DNA from: Ptiloglossa arizonensis
Taxonomy: Eukaryota > Arthropoda > Insecta > Hymenoptera > Colletidae
Direction of reading: 5' to 3'
NCBI RefSeq assembly: GCF_051014685.1
Contig: NC_135053.1
Span: forward strand, 3,162,001-3,226,000
Length of the DNA: 64,000 nucleotides
How positions within the stretch are numbered: position 1 is the stretch's first letter; each line of letters starts with the position of its first letter. A program made the position numbers and the translations under genes. The notes beneath the pieces are model-generated. The model was not told the DNA's origin. It did not search any database and worked only from the letters and a program-made list of their open reading frames with translations. Of the stretch, positions 35,301 to 47,100 are shown one piece after another.

Positions 35301-36753
35301 TGCTCGAAAGAATAACTAGAACGGCCTTGGGGAAAGCTACTCATACCGTTGTAGTCGGGCGAGTTTCTACTTTCAGATGCAACAGAAATTTGCGGATTGG
35401 TCAATCCGTTCGCGAGATATGGCAGTTTGGACGTAAGAAACGCTTGAGAAACTCCAAATTTTCGCAGTTCTGTTGCTCGAAACGCATAACTAGAACGGCC
35501 TAGGGGAAAAGTATGCATACCGTTGTAATCGGGCGAGGTTCTACTTTCAGATGCAACAGAAATTTTGCGGATTGTTCAATCCGTTCGCGAGATTTGGCAG
35601 TTTTGATGTAAGAAACGCTTGAGAAACGCCAAATTTTCGCAGTTCTGATGCTCGAAACGAATAACTAGAACGGCCTAGGGGAAAAGTACGCAAACCTTTG
35701 TAATCGGGCGAGTTTCTACTTTCAGATGCAACAGAAATTTTGCGGATTGGTCAATCCGTTCGCGAGATATGGCAGTTTGGAGGTAAGAAACGCTTGAGAT
35801 ACTCAAAATTTTCGCAGTTCTGATGCTCGAAACGAATAACTAGAACGGCCTAGGGGAAAAGTACTTATACCTTTGTAATCGGGCGAGCTTCTACTTTCAG
35901 ATGCAACAGAAATTTTGCGGATTGGTCAATCCGTTCGCGAGATATGGCAGTTTGTAGGTAAGAAACGCTTGGGAAACTCTAAATTTTCGCAGTTCTGATG
36001 CTCGAAACGATTAACTAGAACGGCCTAGGGGAAAAGTACGCAAACCTTTGTAATCGGGCGAGTTTCTACTTTCAGATGCAACAGAAATTTTGCGGATTGG
36101 TCAATCCGTTCGCGAGATATGGCAGTTTGGAGGTAAGAAACGCTTGAGATACTCAAAATTTTCGCAGTTCTGATGCTCGAAACGAATAACTAGAACGGCC
36201 TAGGGGAAAAGTACTTATACCTTTGTAATCGGGCGAGCTTCTACTTTCAGATGCAACAGAAATTTTGCGGATTGGTCAATCCGTTCGCGAGATATGGCAG
36301 TTTGTAGGTAAGAAACGCTTGGGAAACTCTAAATTTTCGCAGTTCTGATGCTCGAAACGATTAACTAGAACGGCCTAGGGGAAAAGTACGCATACCGTTG
36401 TAATCGGGCGAGTTTCTACTTTCAGATGCAACAGAAATTTTGCGGATTGGTCAATCCATTCGCGAGATATGGCAGTTTGGAGGTAAGAAACGCTTGAGAA
36501 ACTCAAAATTTTCGCAGTTCTGATGCTCGAAACGAATAACTAGAACGGCCTAGGGGAAAAGTACGCATACCTTTGTAATCGGGCGAGTTTCAACTTTCAG
36601 ATGCAACAGAAATTTTGCGGATTGTTCAATCCGTTCGCGAGATATGGCAGTGTGGATGTAAGAAACGCTTGAGAAACTCCAAATTTTCGCAGTTCTGATG
36701 CTCGAAACGAATAACAAGAACGTCCTAGGGGAATAGTACGCATACCGTTGTAA
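32386..36753. repeat. 25-monomer HOR, copy 1 (4,368 bp)
   Basis: The unit has two parts. Part A (32386-34701) repeats at 36754-39069 with offset 4,368, sharing tttccgcag, ctctaaaagtat, cctagaggaaaac, gggtgagg, cagatacaac, aacgagaacgg and cagatgcgatag. Part B (34702-36753) repeats at 41513-43226. Private changes in part A include ttgtggtcggg near 33953 and gatatggctg near 34195. Confidence 0.85.
35651..36350. repeat. 350-bp dimer duplicated in tandem
   Basis: Positions 35651-36000 repeat at 36001-36350. Both have gcaaacctttg, gagatactc, gtacttatacc, tttgtaggtaag, cttgggaaactctaaa and then ctcgaaacgattaac. The equivalent region near 42.5-42.8 kb has a single copy, so the duplication arose in this copy of the 25-monomer HOR or was lost from the other. 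Confidence 0.88.
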
Positions 36754-37440
36754 TCGGGCGAGTTTCTACTTTCAGATGCAACAGAAATTTTGCGGATTGG
36801 TCAATCCGTTCGCGAGATATGGCAGTTTTGAGGTAAGAAACGCTTGAGAAACTCAAAATTTCCGCAGTTCTGATGCTCTAAAAGTATAACTAGAACGGCC
36901 TAGAGGAAAACTACTCATACCGTTGTAATCGGGCGTGTTTCTACTTTCAGATGCAATAGAAATTTTGCGGATTGGTCAATCCGTTCGCGAGATATGGCAG
37001 TTTGGAGGTACGAAACGCTCGAGGAACTCAAAATTTTCGCAGTTCTGATGCTCGAAAGAATAACTAGAACGGCCTTGGGGAAAGCTACTCATACCGTTGT
37101 AGTCGGGCGAGTTTCTACTTTCAGATGCAACAGAAATTTGCGGATTGGTCAATCCGTTCGCGAGATATGGCAGTTTGGAGGTAAGAAACGCTTGAGAAAC
37201 TCCAAATTTTCGCAGTTCTGATGCTCGAAACGAATAACTAGAACGGCCTAGGGGAAAAGTATGCATACCGTTGTAATCGGGTGAGGTTCTACTTTCAGAT
37301 GCAACAGAAATTTTGCGGATTGTTCAATCCGTTCGCGAGATTTGGCAGTTTTGATGTAAGAAACGCTTGAGAAACGCCAAATTTTCGCAGTTCTGATGCT
37401 CGAAACGAATAACTAGAACGGCCTAGGGGAAAAGTACGCA

Positions 37441-39535
37441 AACCTTTGTAATCGGGCGAGTTTCTACTTTCAGATGCAACAGAAATTTTGCGGATTGGTC
37501 AATCCGTTCGCGAGATATGGCAGTTTTGATGTAAGAAACGCTTGAGAAACGCCAAATTTTCGCAGTTCTGATGCTCGAAACGAATAACTAGAACGGCCTA
37601 GGGGAAAAGTACGCAAACCTTTGTAATCGGGCGAGTTTCTACTTTCAGATACAACAGAAATTTTGCGGATTGGTCAATCCGTTCGCGAGATATGGCAGTT
37701 TGGAGGTAAGAAACGCTTGAGATACTCAAAATTTTCGCAGTTCTGATGCTCGAAACGAATAACTAGAACGGCTTAGGGGAAAAGTACTTATACCTTTGTA
37801 ATCGGGCGAGCTTCTACTTTCAGATGCAACAGAAATTTTGCGGATCGGTCAATCCGTTCGCGAGGTATGGCAGTTTTGATGTAAGAAACGCTTGAGAAAC
37901 TCCAAATTTTCGCAGTTCTGATGCTCGAAACGAATAACGAGAACGGCCTAGGGGAATAGTACGCATACCGTTGTAATCGGGCGAGTTTCTACTTTCAGAT
38001 GCAACAGAAATTTTGCGGATTGGTCAATCCGTTCGCGAGATATGGCAGTTTCGAAGTAAGAAACGCTTGAGAAACTCAAAATTTTCGCAGTTCTGATGCT
38101 CGAAAAGAATAACTAGAATGGCCTAGGGGAAAACTACTCATACCGTTGTAATAGGGCGAGTTTCTAATTTCAGATGCGATAGAAATTTTGCGGATTGGTC
38201 AATCCATTCGCGAGATATGGCAGTTTGGACGTAAGAAACGCTCGAGGAACTCAAAATTTTCGCAGTTCTGATGCTCGAAAGAATAACTAGAACGGCCTTG
38301 GGGAAAGGTACTCATACCGTTGTAGTCGGGCGAGTTTCTACTTTCAGATGCAACAGAAATTTGCGGATTGGTCAATCCGTTCGCGAGATATGGCAGTTTG
38401 GAGGTAAGAAACGCTTGAGAAACTCCTAATTTTCGCAGTTCTGATGCTCGAAACGAATAACTAGAACGGCTTAGGGGAAAAGTACGCATACGGTTGTAAA
38501 CGGGCGAGTTTCTACTTTCAGATGCAACAGAAATTTTGCGGATTGGTCAATCCGTTCGCGAGATATGGCAGTTTTGAGGTAAGAAACGCTTGAGAAACGC
38601 CAAATTTTCGCAGTTCTGATGCTCGAAACGAATAACTAGAACGGCCTAGGGGAAAAGTACGCAAACCATTGTAATCGGGCGAGTTTCTACTTTCAGAGGC
38701 AACAGAAATTTTGCGGATTGATCAATCCGTTCGCGAGATATGGCAGTTTGGAGGTAAGAAACGCTTGAGATACTCCAAATTTTCGCAGTTCTGATGCTCG
38801 AAACGAATAACTAGAACGGCTTAGGGGAAAAGTACGCATACGGTTGTAATCGGGCGAGTTTCTACTTTCAGATGCAACAGAAATTTTGCGGATTGGTCAA
38901 TCCGTTCGCGAGATATGGCAGTTTTGAGGTAAGAAACGCTCGAGGAACTCAAAATTTTCGCAGTTCTGATGCTCGAAAGAATAACTAGAACGGCCTTGGG
39001 GAAAGCTACTCATACCGTTGTAGTCGGGCGAGTTTCTACTTTCAGATGCAACAGAAATTTTGCGGATTGGTCAATCCGTTCGCGAGATATGGCAGTGTGG
39101 ATGTAAGAAACGCTTGAGAAACTCCAAATTTTCGCAGTTCTGATGCTCGAAAGAATAACTAGAACGGCCTTGGGGAAAGGTACTCATACCGTTGTAGTCG
39201 GGCGAGTTTCAACTTTCAGATGCAACAGAAATTTGCGGATTGGTCAATCCGTTCGCGAGATATGGCAGTTTGGAGGTAAGAAACGCTTGAGAAACTCCTA
39301 ATTTTCGCAGTTCTGACGCTCGAAACGAATAACTAGAACGGCCTAGGGGAAAAGTACGCATACCGTTGTAATCGGGCGAGGTTCTACTTTCAGATGCAAC
39401 AGAAATTTTGCGGGTTGTTCAATCCGTTCGCGAGATTTGGCAGTTTTGATGTAAGAAACGCTTGAGAAACGCCAAATTTTCGCAGTTCTGATGCTCGAAA
39501 CGAATAACTAGAACGGCCTAGGGGAAAAGTACGCA
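37441..39535. repeat. 12-monomer internal duplication, copy 1 (2,095 bp)
   Basis: This copy repeats at 39536-41630. Shared marks include cagatacaac, cggatcggtc, aacgagaacgg, aatggcctagg, cagatgcgatag, ggaaaggtactc, gtgtggatg and tgcgggttgttc. The breakpoint falls somewhere in a stretch of about 110 bp identical in both parents, so it cannot be placed more exactly. Confidence 0.88.
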
Positions 39536-41630
39536 AACCTTTGTAATCGGGCGAGTTTCTACTTTCAGATGCAACAGAAATTTTGCGGATTGGTCAATCC
39601 GTTCGCGAGATATGGCAGTTTTGATGTAAGAAACGCTTGAGAAACGCCAAATTTTCGCAGTTCTGATGCTCGAAACGAATAACTAGAACGGCCTAGGGGA
39701 AAAGTACGCAAACCTTTGTAATCGGGCGAGTTTCTACTTTCAGATACAACAGAAATTTTGCGGATTGGTCAATCCGTTCGCGAGATATGGCAGTTTGGAG
39801 GTAAGAAACGCTTGAGATACTCAAAATTTTCGCAGTTCTGATGCTCGAAACGAATAACTAGAACGGCTTAGGGGAAAAGTACTTATACCTTTGTAATCGG
39901 GCGAGCTTCTACTTTCAGATGCAACAGAAATTTTGCGGATCGGTCAATCCGTTCGCGAGGTATGGCAGTTTTGATGTAAGAAACGCTTGAGAAACTCCAA
40001 ATTTTCGCAGTTCTGATGCTCGAAACGAATAACGAGAACGGCCTAGGGGAATAGTACGCATACCGTTGTAATCGGGCGAGTTTCTACTTTCAGATGCAAC
40101 AGAAATTTTGCGGATTGGTCAATCCGTTCGCGAGATATGGCAGTTTCGAAGTAAGAAACGCTTGAGAAACTCAAAATTTTCGCAGTTCTGATGCTCGAAA
40201 AGAATAACTAGAATGGCCTAGGGGAAAACTACTCATACCGTTGTAATAGGGCGAGTTTCTAATTTCAGATGCGATAGAAATTTTGCGGATTGGTCAATCC
40301 ATTCGCGAGATATGGCAGTTTGGACGTAAGAAACGCTCGAGGAACTCAAAATTTTCGCAGTTCTGATGCTCGAAAGAATAACTAGAACGGCCTTGGGGAA
40401 AGGTACTCATACCGTTGTAGTCGGGCGAGTTTCTACTTTCAGATGCAACAGAAATTTGCGGATTGGTCAATCCGTTCGCGAGATATGGCAGTTTGGAGGT
40501 AAGAAACGCTTGAGAAACTCCTAATTTTCGCAGTTCTGATGCTCGAAACGAATAACTAGAACGGCTTAGGGGAAAAGTACGCATACGGTTGTAAACGGGC
40601 GAGTTTCTACTTTCAGATGCAACAGAAATTTTGCGGATTGGTCAATCCGTTCGCGAGATATGGCAGTTTTGAGGTAAGAAACGCTTGAGAAACGCCAAAT
40701 TTTCGCAGTTCTGATGCTCGAAACGAATAACTAGAACGGCCTAGGGGAAAAGTACGCAAACCATTGTAATCGGGCGAGTTTCTACTTTCAGAGGCAACAG
40801 AAATTTTGCGGATTGATCAATCCGTTCGCGAGATATGGCAGTTTGGAGGTAAGAAACGCTTGAGATACTCCAAATTTTCGCAGTTCTGATGCTCGAAACG
40901 AATAACTAGAACGGCTTAGGGGAAAAGTACGCATACGGTTGTAATCGGGCGAGTTTCTACTTTCAGATGCAACAGAAATTTTGCGGATTGGTCAATCCGT
41001 TCGCGAGATATGGCAGTTTTGAGGTAAGAAACGCTCGAGGAACTCAAAATTTTCGCAGTTCTGATGCTCGAAAGAATAACTAGAACGGCCTTGGGGAAAG
41101 CTACTCATACCGTTGTAGTCGGGCGAGTTTCTACTTTCAGATGCAACAGAAATTTTGCGGATTGGTCAATCCGTTCGCGAGATATGGCAGTGTGGATGTA
41201 AGAAACGCTTGAGAAACTCCAAATTTTCGCAGTTCTGATGCTCGAAAGAATAACTAGAACGGCCTTGGGGAAAGGTACTCATACCGTTGTAGTCGGGCGA
41301 GTTTCAACTTTCAGATGCAACAGAAATTTGCGGATTGGTCAATCCGTTCGCGAGATATGGCAGTTTGGAGGTAAGAAACGCTTGAGAAACTCCTAATTTT
41401 CGCAGTTCTGACGCTCGAAACGAATAACTAGAACGGCCTAGGGGAAAAGTACGCATACCGTTGTAATCGGGCGAGGTTCTACTTTCAGATGCAACAGAAA
41501 TTTTGCGGGTTGTTCAATCCGTTCGCGAGATTTGGCAGTTTTGATGTAAGAAACGCTTGAGAAACGCCAAATTTTCGCAGTTCTGATGCTCGAAACGAAT
41601 AACTAGAACGGCCTAGGGGAAAAGTACGCA
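39536..41630. repeat. 12-monomer internal duplication, copy 2 (2,095 bp)
   Basis: Offset 2,095 from 37441. The match ends where gcaaaccattg (41627 onward) replaces gcaaacctttg, and from there the sequence continues as part B of the 25-monomer HOR. Length is 12 x 175 minus 5, reflecting 173- and 174-bp monomers inside. Confidence 0.88.
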
Positions 41631-43226
41631 AACCATTGTAATCGGGCGAGTTTCTACTTTCAGAGGCAACAGAAATTTTGCGGATTGATCAATCCGTTCG
41701 CGAGATATGGCAGTTTGGAGGTAAGAAACGCTTGAGATACTCCAAATTTTCGCAGTTCTGATGCTCGAAACGAATAACTAGAACGGCTTAGGGGAAAAGT
41801 ACGCATACGGTTGTAATCGGGCGAGTTTCTACTTTCAGATGCAACAGAAATTTTGCGGATTGGTCAATCCGTTCGCGAGATATGGCAGTTTTGAGGTAAG
41901 AAACGCTTGAGAAACTCAAAATTTCCGCAGTTCTGATGCTCTAAAAGTATAACTAGAACGGCCTAGGGGAAAACTACTCATACCGTTGTAATCGGGCGTG
42001 TTTCTACTTTCAGATGCAATAGAAATTTTGCGGATTGGTCAATCCGTTCGGGAGATATGGCAGTTTGGAGGTAAGAAACGCTCGAGGAACTCAAAATTTT
42101 CGCAGTTCTGATGCTCGAAAGAATAACTAGAACGGCCTTGGGGAAAGCTACTCATACCGTTGTAGTCGGGCGAGTTTCTACTTTCAGATGCAACAGAAAT
42201 TTGCGGATTGGTCAATCCGTTCGCGAGATATGGCAGTTTGGACGTAAGAAACGCTTGAGAAACTCCAAATTTTCGCAGTTCTGATGCTCGAAACGAATAA
42301 CTAGAACGGCCTAGGGGAAAAGTATGCATACCGTTGTAATCGGGCGAGGTTCTACTTTCAGATGCAACAGAAATTTTGCGGATTGTTCAATCCGTTCGCG
42401 AGATTTGGCAGTTTTGATGTAAGAAACGCTTGAGAAACGCCAAATTTTCGCAGTTCTGATGCTCGAAACGAATAACTAGAACGGCCTAGGGGAAAAGTAC
42501 GCAAACCTTTGTAATCGGGCGAGTTTCTACTTTCAGATGCAACAGAAATTTTGCGGATTGGTCAATCCGTTCGCGAGATATGGCAGTTTGGAGGTAAGAA
42601 ACGCTTGAGATACTCAAAATTTTCGCAGTTCTGATGCTCGAAACGAATAACTAGAACGGCCTAGGGGAAAAGTACTTATACCTTTGTAATCGGGCGAGCT
42701 TCTACTTTCAGATGCAACAGAAATTTTGCGGATTGGTCAATCCGTTCGCGAGATATGGCAGTTTGTAGGTAAGAAACGCTTGGGAAACTCTAAATTTTCG
42801 CAGTTCTGATGCTCGAAACGATTAACTAGAACGGCCTAGGGGAAAAGTACGCATACCGTTGTAATCGGGCGAGTTTCTACTTTCAGATGCAACAGAAATT
42901 TTGCGGATTGGTCAATCCATTCGCGAGATATGGCAGTTTGGAGGTAAGAAACGCTTGAGAAACTCAAAATTTTCGCAGTTCTGATGCTCGAAACGAATAA
43001 CTAGAACGGCCTAGGGGAAAAGTACGCATACCTTTGTAATCGGGCGAGTTTCAACTTTCAGATGCAACAGAAATTTTGCGGATTGTTCAATCCGTTCGCG
43101 AGATATGGCAGTGTGGATGTAAGAAACGCTTGAGAAACTCCAAATTTTCGCAGTTCTGATGCTCGAAACGAATAACAAGAACGTCCTAGGGGAATAGTAC
43201 GCATACCGTTGTAATCGGGCGAGTTT

Positions 43227-44150
43227 CCACTTTCAGATGCAACAGAAATTTTGCGGATTGGTCAATCCGTTCGCGAGATATGGCAGTTTTGATGTAAGAA
43301 ACGCTTGAGAAACGCCAAATTTTCGCAGTTCTGATGCTCGAAACGAATAACTAGAACGGCCTAGGGGAAAAGTACGCAAACCTTTGTAATCGGGCGAGTT
43401 TCTACTTTCAGATACAACAGAAATTTTGCGGATTGGTCAATCCGTTCGCGAGATATGGCAGTTTGGAGGTAAGAAACGCTTGAGATACTCAAAATTTTCG
43501 CAGTTCTGATGCTCGAAACGAATAACTAGAACGGCTTAGGGGAAAAGTACTTATACCTTTGTAATCGGGCGAGCTTCTACTTTCAGATGCAACAGAAATT
43601 TTGCGGATTGGTCAATCCGTTCGCGAGATATGGCAGTTTGTAGGTAAGAAACGCTTGGGAAACTCCAAATTTTCGCAGTTCTGATGCTCGAAACGATTAA
43701 CTAGAACGGCCTAGGGGAAAAGTACGCATACCGTTGTAATCGGGCGAGTTTCTACTTTCAGATGCAACAAAATTTTGCGGATTGGTCAATCCATTCGCGA
43801 GATATGGCAGTTTGGAGGTAAGAAACGCTGGAGAAACTCCTAATTTTCGCAGTTCTGATGCTCGAAACGAATAACTAGAACGGCCTAGGGGAAAAGTACG
43901 CATACCGTTGTAATCGGGCGAGGTTCTACTTTCAGATGCAACAGAAATTTTGCGGATTGTTCAATCCGTTCGCGAGATTTGGCAGTTTTGATGTAAGAAA
44001 CGCTTGAGAAACGCCAAATTTTCGCAGTTCTGATGCTCGAAACGAATAACTAAAACGGCCTAGGGGAAAAGTACGCAAACCTTTGTAATCGGGCGAGTTT
44101 CTACTTTCAGATGCAACAGAAATTTTGCGGATTGGTCAATCCGTTCGCGA
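43227..44150. repeat. Five-monomer linker before the 35-monomer units
   Basis: It includes gcgagtttccac, cagatacaac, gtacttatacc with tttgtagg, and a monomer with gcaacaaaattttgcgg and aacgctggagaaac near 43767-43830. A gcgaggttctac and aataactaaaacgg pair near 43920-44055 repeats 875 bp later at about 44795-44930 (5 x 175). Confidence 0.65.
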
Positions 44151-47100
44151 GATATGGCAGTGTGGATGTAAGAAACGCTTGAGAAACTCCAAATTTTCGC
44201 AGTTCTGATGCTCGAAACGAATAACTAGAACGGCCTAGGGGAAAAGTACGCAAACCTTTGTAATCGGGCGAGTTTCTACTTTCAGATGCAACAGAAATTT
44301 TGCGGATTGGTCAATCCGTTCGCGAGATATGGCAGTTTGGAGGTAAGAAACGCTTGAGATACTCAAAATTTTCGCAGTTCTGATGCTCGAAACGAATAAC
44401 TAGAACGGCTTAGGGGAAAAGTACTTATACCTTTGTAATCGGGAGAGCTTCTACTTTCAGATGCAACAGAAATTTTGCGGATTGGTCAATCCGTTCGCGA
44501 GATATGGCAGTTTGTAGGTAAGAAACACTTGGGAAACTCCAAATTTTCGCAGTTCTGATGCTCGAAACGATTAACTAGAACGGCCTAGGGGAAAAGTACG
44601 CATACCGTTGTAATCGGGCGAGTTTCTACTTTCAGATGCAACAGAAATTTTGCGGATTGGTCAATCCATTCGCGAGATATGGCAGTTTGGAGGTAAGAAA
44701 CGCTTGAGAAACCCCAAATTTTCGCAGTTCTGATGCTCGAAACGAATAACTAGAACGGCCTAGGGGAAAAGTACGCATACCGTTGTAATCGGGCGAGGTT
44801 CTACTTTCAGATGCAACAGAAATTTTGCGGATTGTTCAATCCGTTCGCGAGATTTGGCAGTTTTGATGTAAGAAACGCTTGAGAAACGCCAAATTTTCGC
44901 AGTTCTGATGCTCGAAACGAATAACTAAAACGGCCTAGGGGAAAAGTACGCAAACCTTTGTAATCGGGCGAGTTTCTACTTTCAGATGCAACAGAAATTT
45001 TGCGGATTGGTCAATCCGTTCGCGAGATATGGCAGTTTTGAGGTAAGAAACGCTTGAGAAACTCAAAATTTTCGCAGTTCTGATGCTCTAAAAGTATAAC
45101 TAGAACGGCCTAGGGGAAAACTACTCATACCGTTGTAATCGGGCGTGTTTCTACTTTCAGATGCAATAGAAATTTTGCGGATTGGTCAATCCGTTCGCGA
45201 GATATGGCAGTTTGGAGGTAATAAACGCTCGAGGAACTCAAAATTTTCGCAGTTCTGATGCTCGAAAGAATAACTAGAACGGCCTTGGGGAAAGCTACTC
45301 ATACCGTTGTAGTCGGGCGAGTTTCTACTTTCAGATGCAACAGAAATTTGCGGATTGGTCAATCCGTTCGCGAGATATGGCAGTTTGGAGGTAAGAAACG
45401 CTTGAGAAACTCCAAATTTTCGCAGTTCTGATGCTCGAAACGAATAACTAGAACGGCCTAGGGGAAAAGTATTCATACCGTTGTAATCGGGCGAGGTTCT
45501 ACTTTCAGATGCAACAGAAATTTTGCGGATTGTTCAATCCGTTCGCGAGATTTGGCAGTTTTGATGTAAGAAACGCTTGAGAAACGCCAAATTTTCGCAG
45601 TTCTGATGCTCGAAACGAATAACTAGAACGGCCTAGGGGAAAAGTACGCAAACCTTTGTAATCGGGCGAGTTTCTACTTTCAGATGCAACAGAAATTTTG
45701 CGGATTGGTCAATCCGTTCGCGAGATATGGCAGTTTGGATGTAAGAAACGCTTGAGATACTCAAAATTTTCGCAGTTCTCATGCTCGAAACGAATAACTA
45801 GAACGGCCTAGGGGAAAAGTACTTATACCTTTGTAATCGGGCGAGCTTCTACTTTCAGATGCAACAGAAATTTTGCGGATTGGTCAATCCGTTCGCGAGA
45901 TATGGCAGTTTGTAGGTAAGAAACGCTTGGGAAACTCCAAATTTTCGCAGTTCTGATGCTCGAAACGATTAACTAGTACGGCCTAGGGGAAAAGTACGCA
46001 TACCGTTGTAATCGGGCGAGTTTCTACTTTCAGATGCAACAGAAATTTTGCGGATTGGTCAATCCATTCGCGAGATATGGCAGTTTGGAGGTAAGAAACA
46101 CTTGAGAAACTCAAAATTTTCGCAGTTCTGATGCTCGAAACGAATAACTAGAACGGCCTAGGGGAAAAGTACGCATACCTTTGTAATCGGGCGAGTTTCA
46201 ACTTTCAGATGCAACAGAAATTTTGCGGATTGGTCAATCCGTTCGCGAGATATGGCACTGTGGATGTAAGAAACGCTTGAGAAACTCCAAATTTTCGCAG
46301 TTCTGATGCTCGAAACGAATAACAAGAACGTCCTAGGGGAATAGTACGCATACCGTTGTAATCGGGCGAGTTTCCACTTTCAGATGCAACAGAAATTTTG
46401 CGGATTGGTCAATCCGTTCGCGAGATATGGCAGTTTTGATGTAAGAAACGCTTGAGAAACGCCAAATTTTCGCAGTTCTGATGCTCGAAACGAATAACTA
46501 GAACGGCCTAGGGGAAAAGTACGCAAACCTTTGTAATCGGGCGAGTTTCTACTTTCAGATGCAACAGAAATTTTGCGGATTGGTCAATCCGTTCGCGAGA
46601 TATGGCAGTTTGGAGGTAAGAAACGCTTGAGATACTCAAAATTTTCGCAGTTCTGATGCTCGAAACGAATAACTAGAACGGCCTAGGGGAAAAGTACGCA
46701 AACCTTTGTAATCGGGCGAGTTTCTACTTTCAGATGCAACAGAAATTTTGCGGATTGGTCAATCCGTTCGCGAGATATGGCAGTTTGGATGTAAGAAACG
46801 CTTGAGATACTCAAAATTTTCGCAGTTCTCATGCTCGAAACGAATAACTAGAACGGCCTAGGGGAAAAGTACTTATACCTTTGTAATCGGGCGAGCTTCT
46901 ACTTTCAGATGCAACAGAAATTTTGCGGATTGGTCAATCCGTTCGCGAGATATGGCAGTTTGTAGGTAAGAAACGCTTGGGAAACTCCAAATTTTCGCAT
47001 TTCTGATGCTCGAAACGATTAACTAGAACGGCCTAGGGGAAAAGTACGCATACCGTTGTAATCGGGCGAGTTTCTACTTTCAGATGCAACAGAAATTTTG

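Larger units (their letters stand above)
36754..43226. repeat. 25-monomer HOR, copy 2, expanded to ~6.5 kb
   Basis: It starts as a match to 32386 (offset 4,368) and ends as a match to 34702-36753 (offset 6,811, then 6,461 after the dimer missing here). The extra length comes from a 2,095-bp internal duplication, partly offset by the missing 350-bp dimer. The end is marked by gtcctaggggaatag near 43182, as at 36721. Confidence 0.83.
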
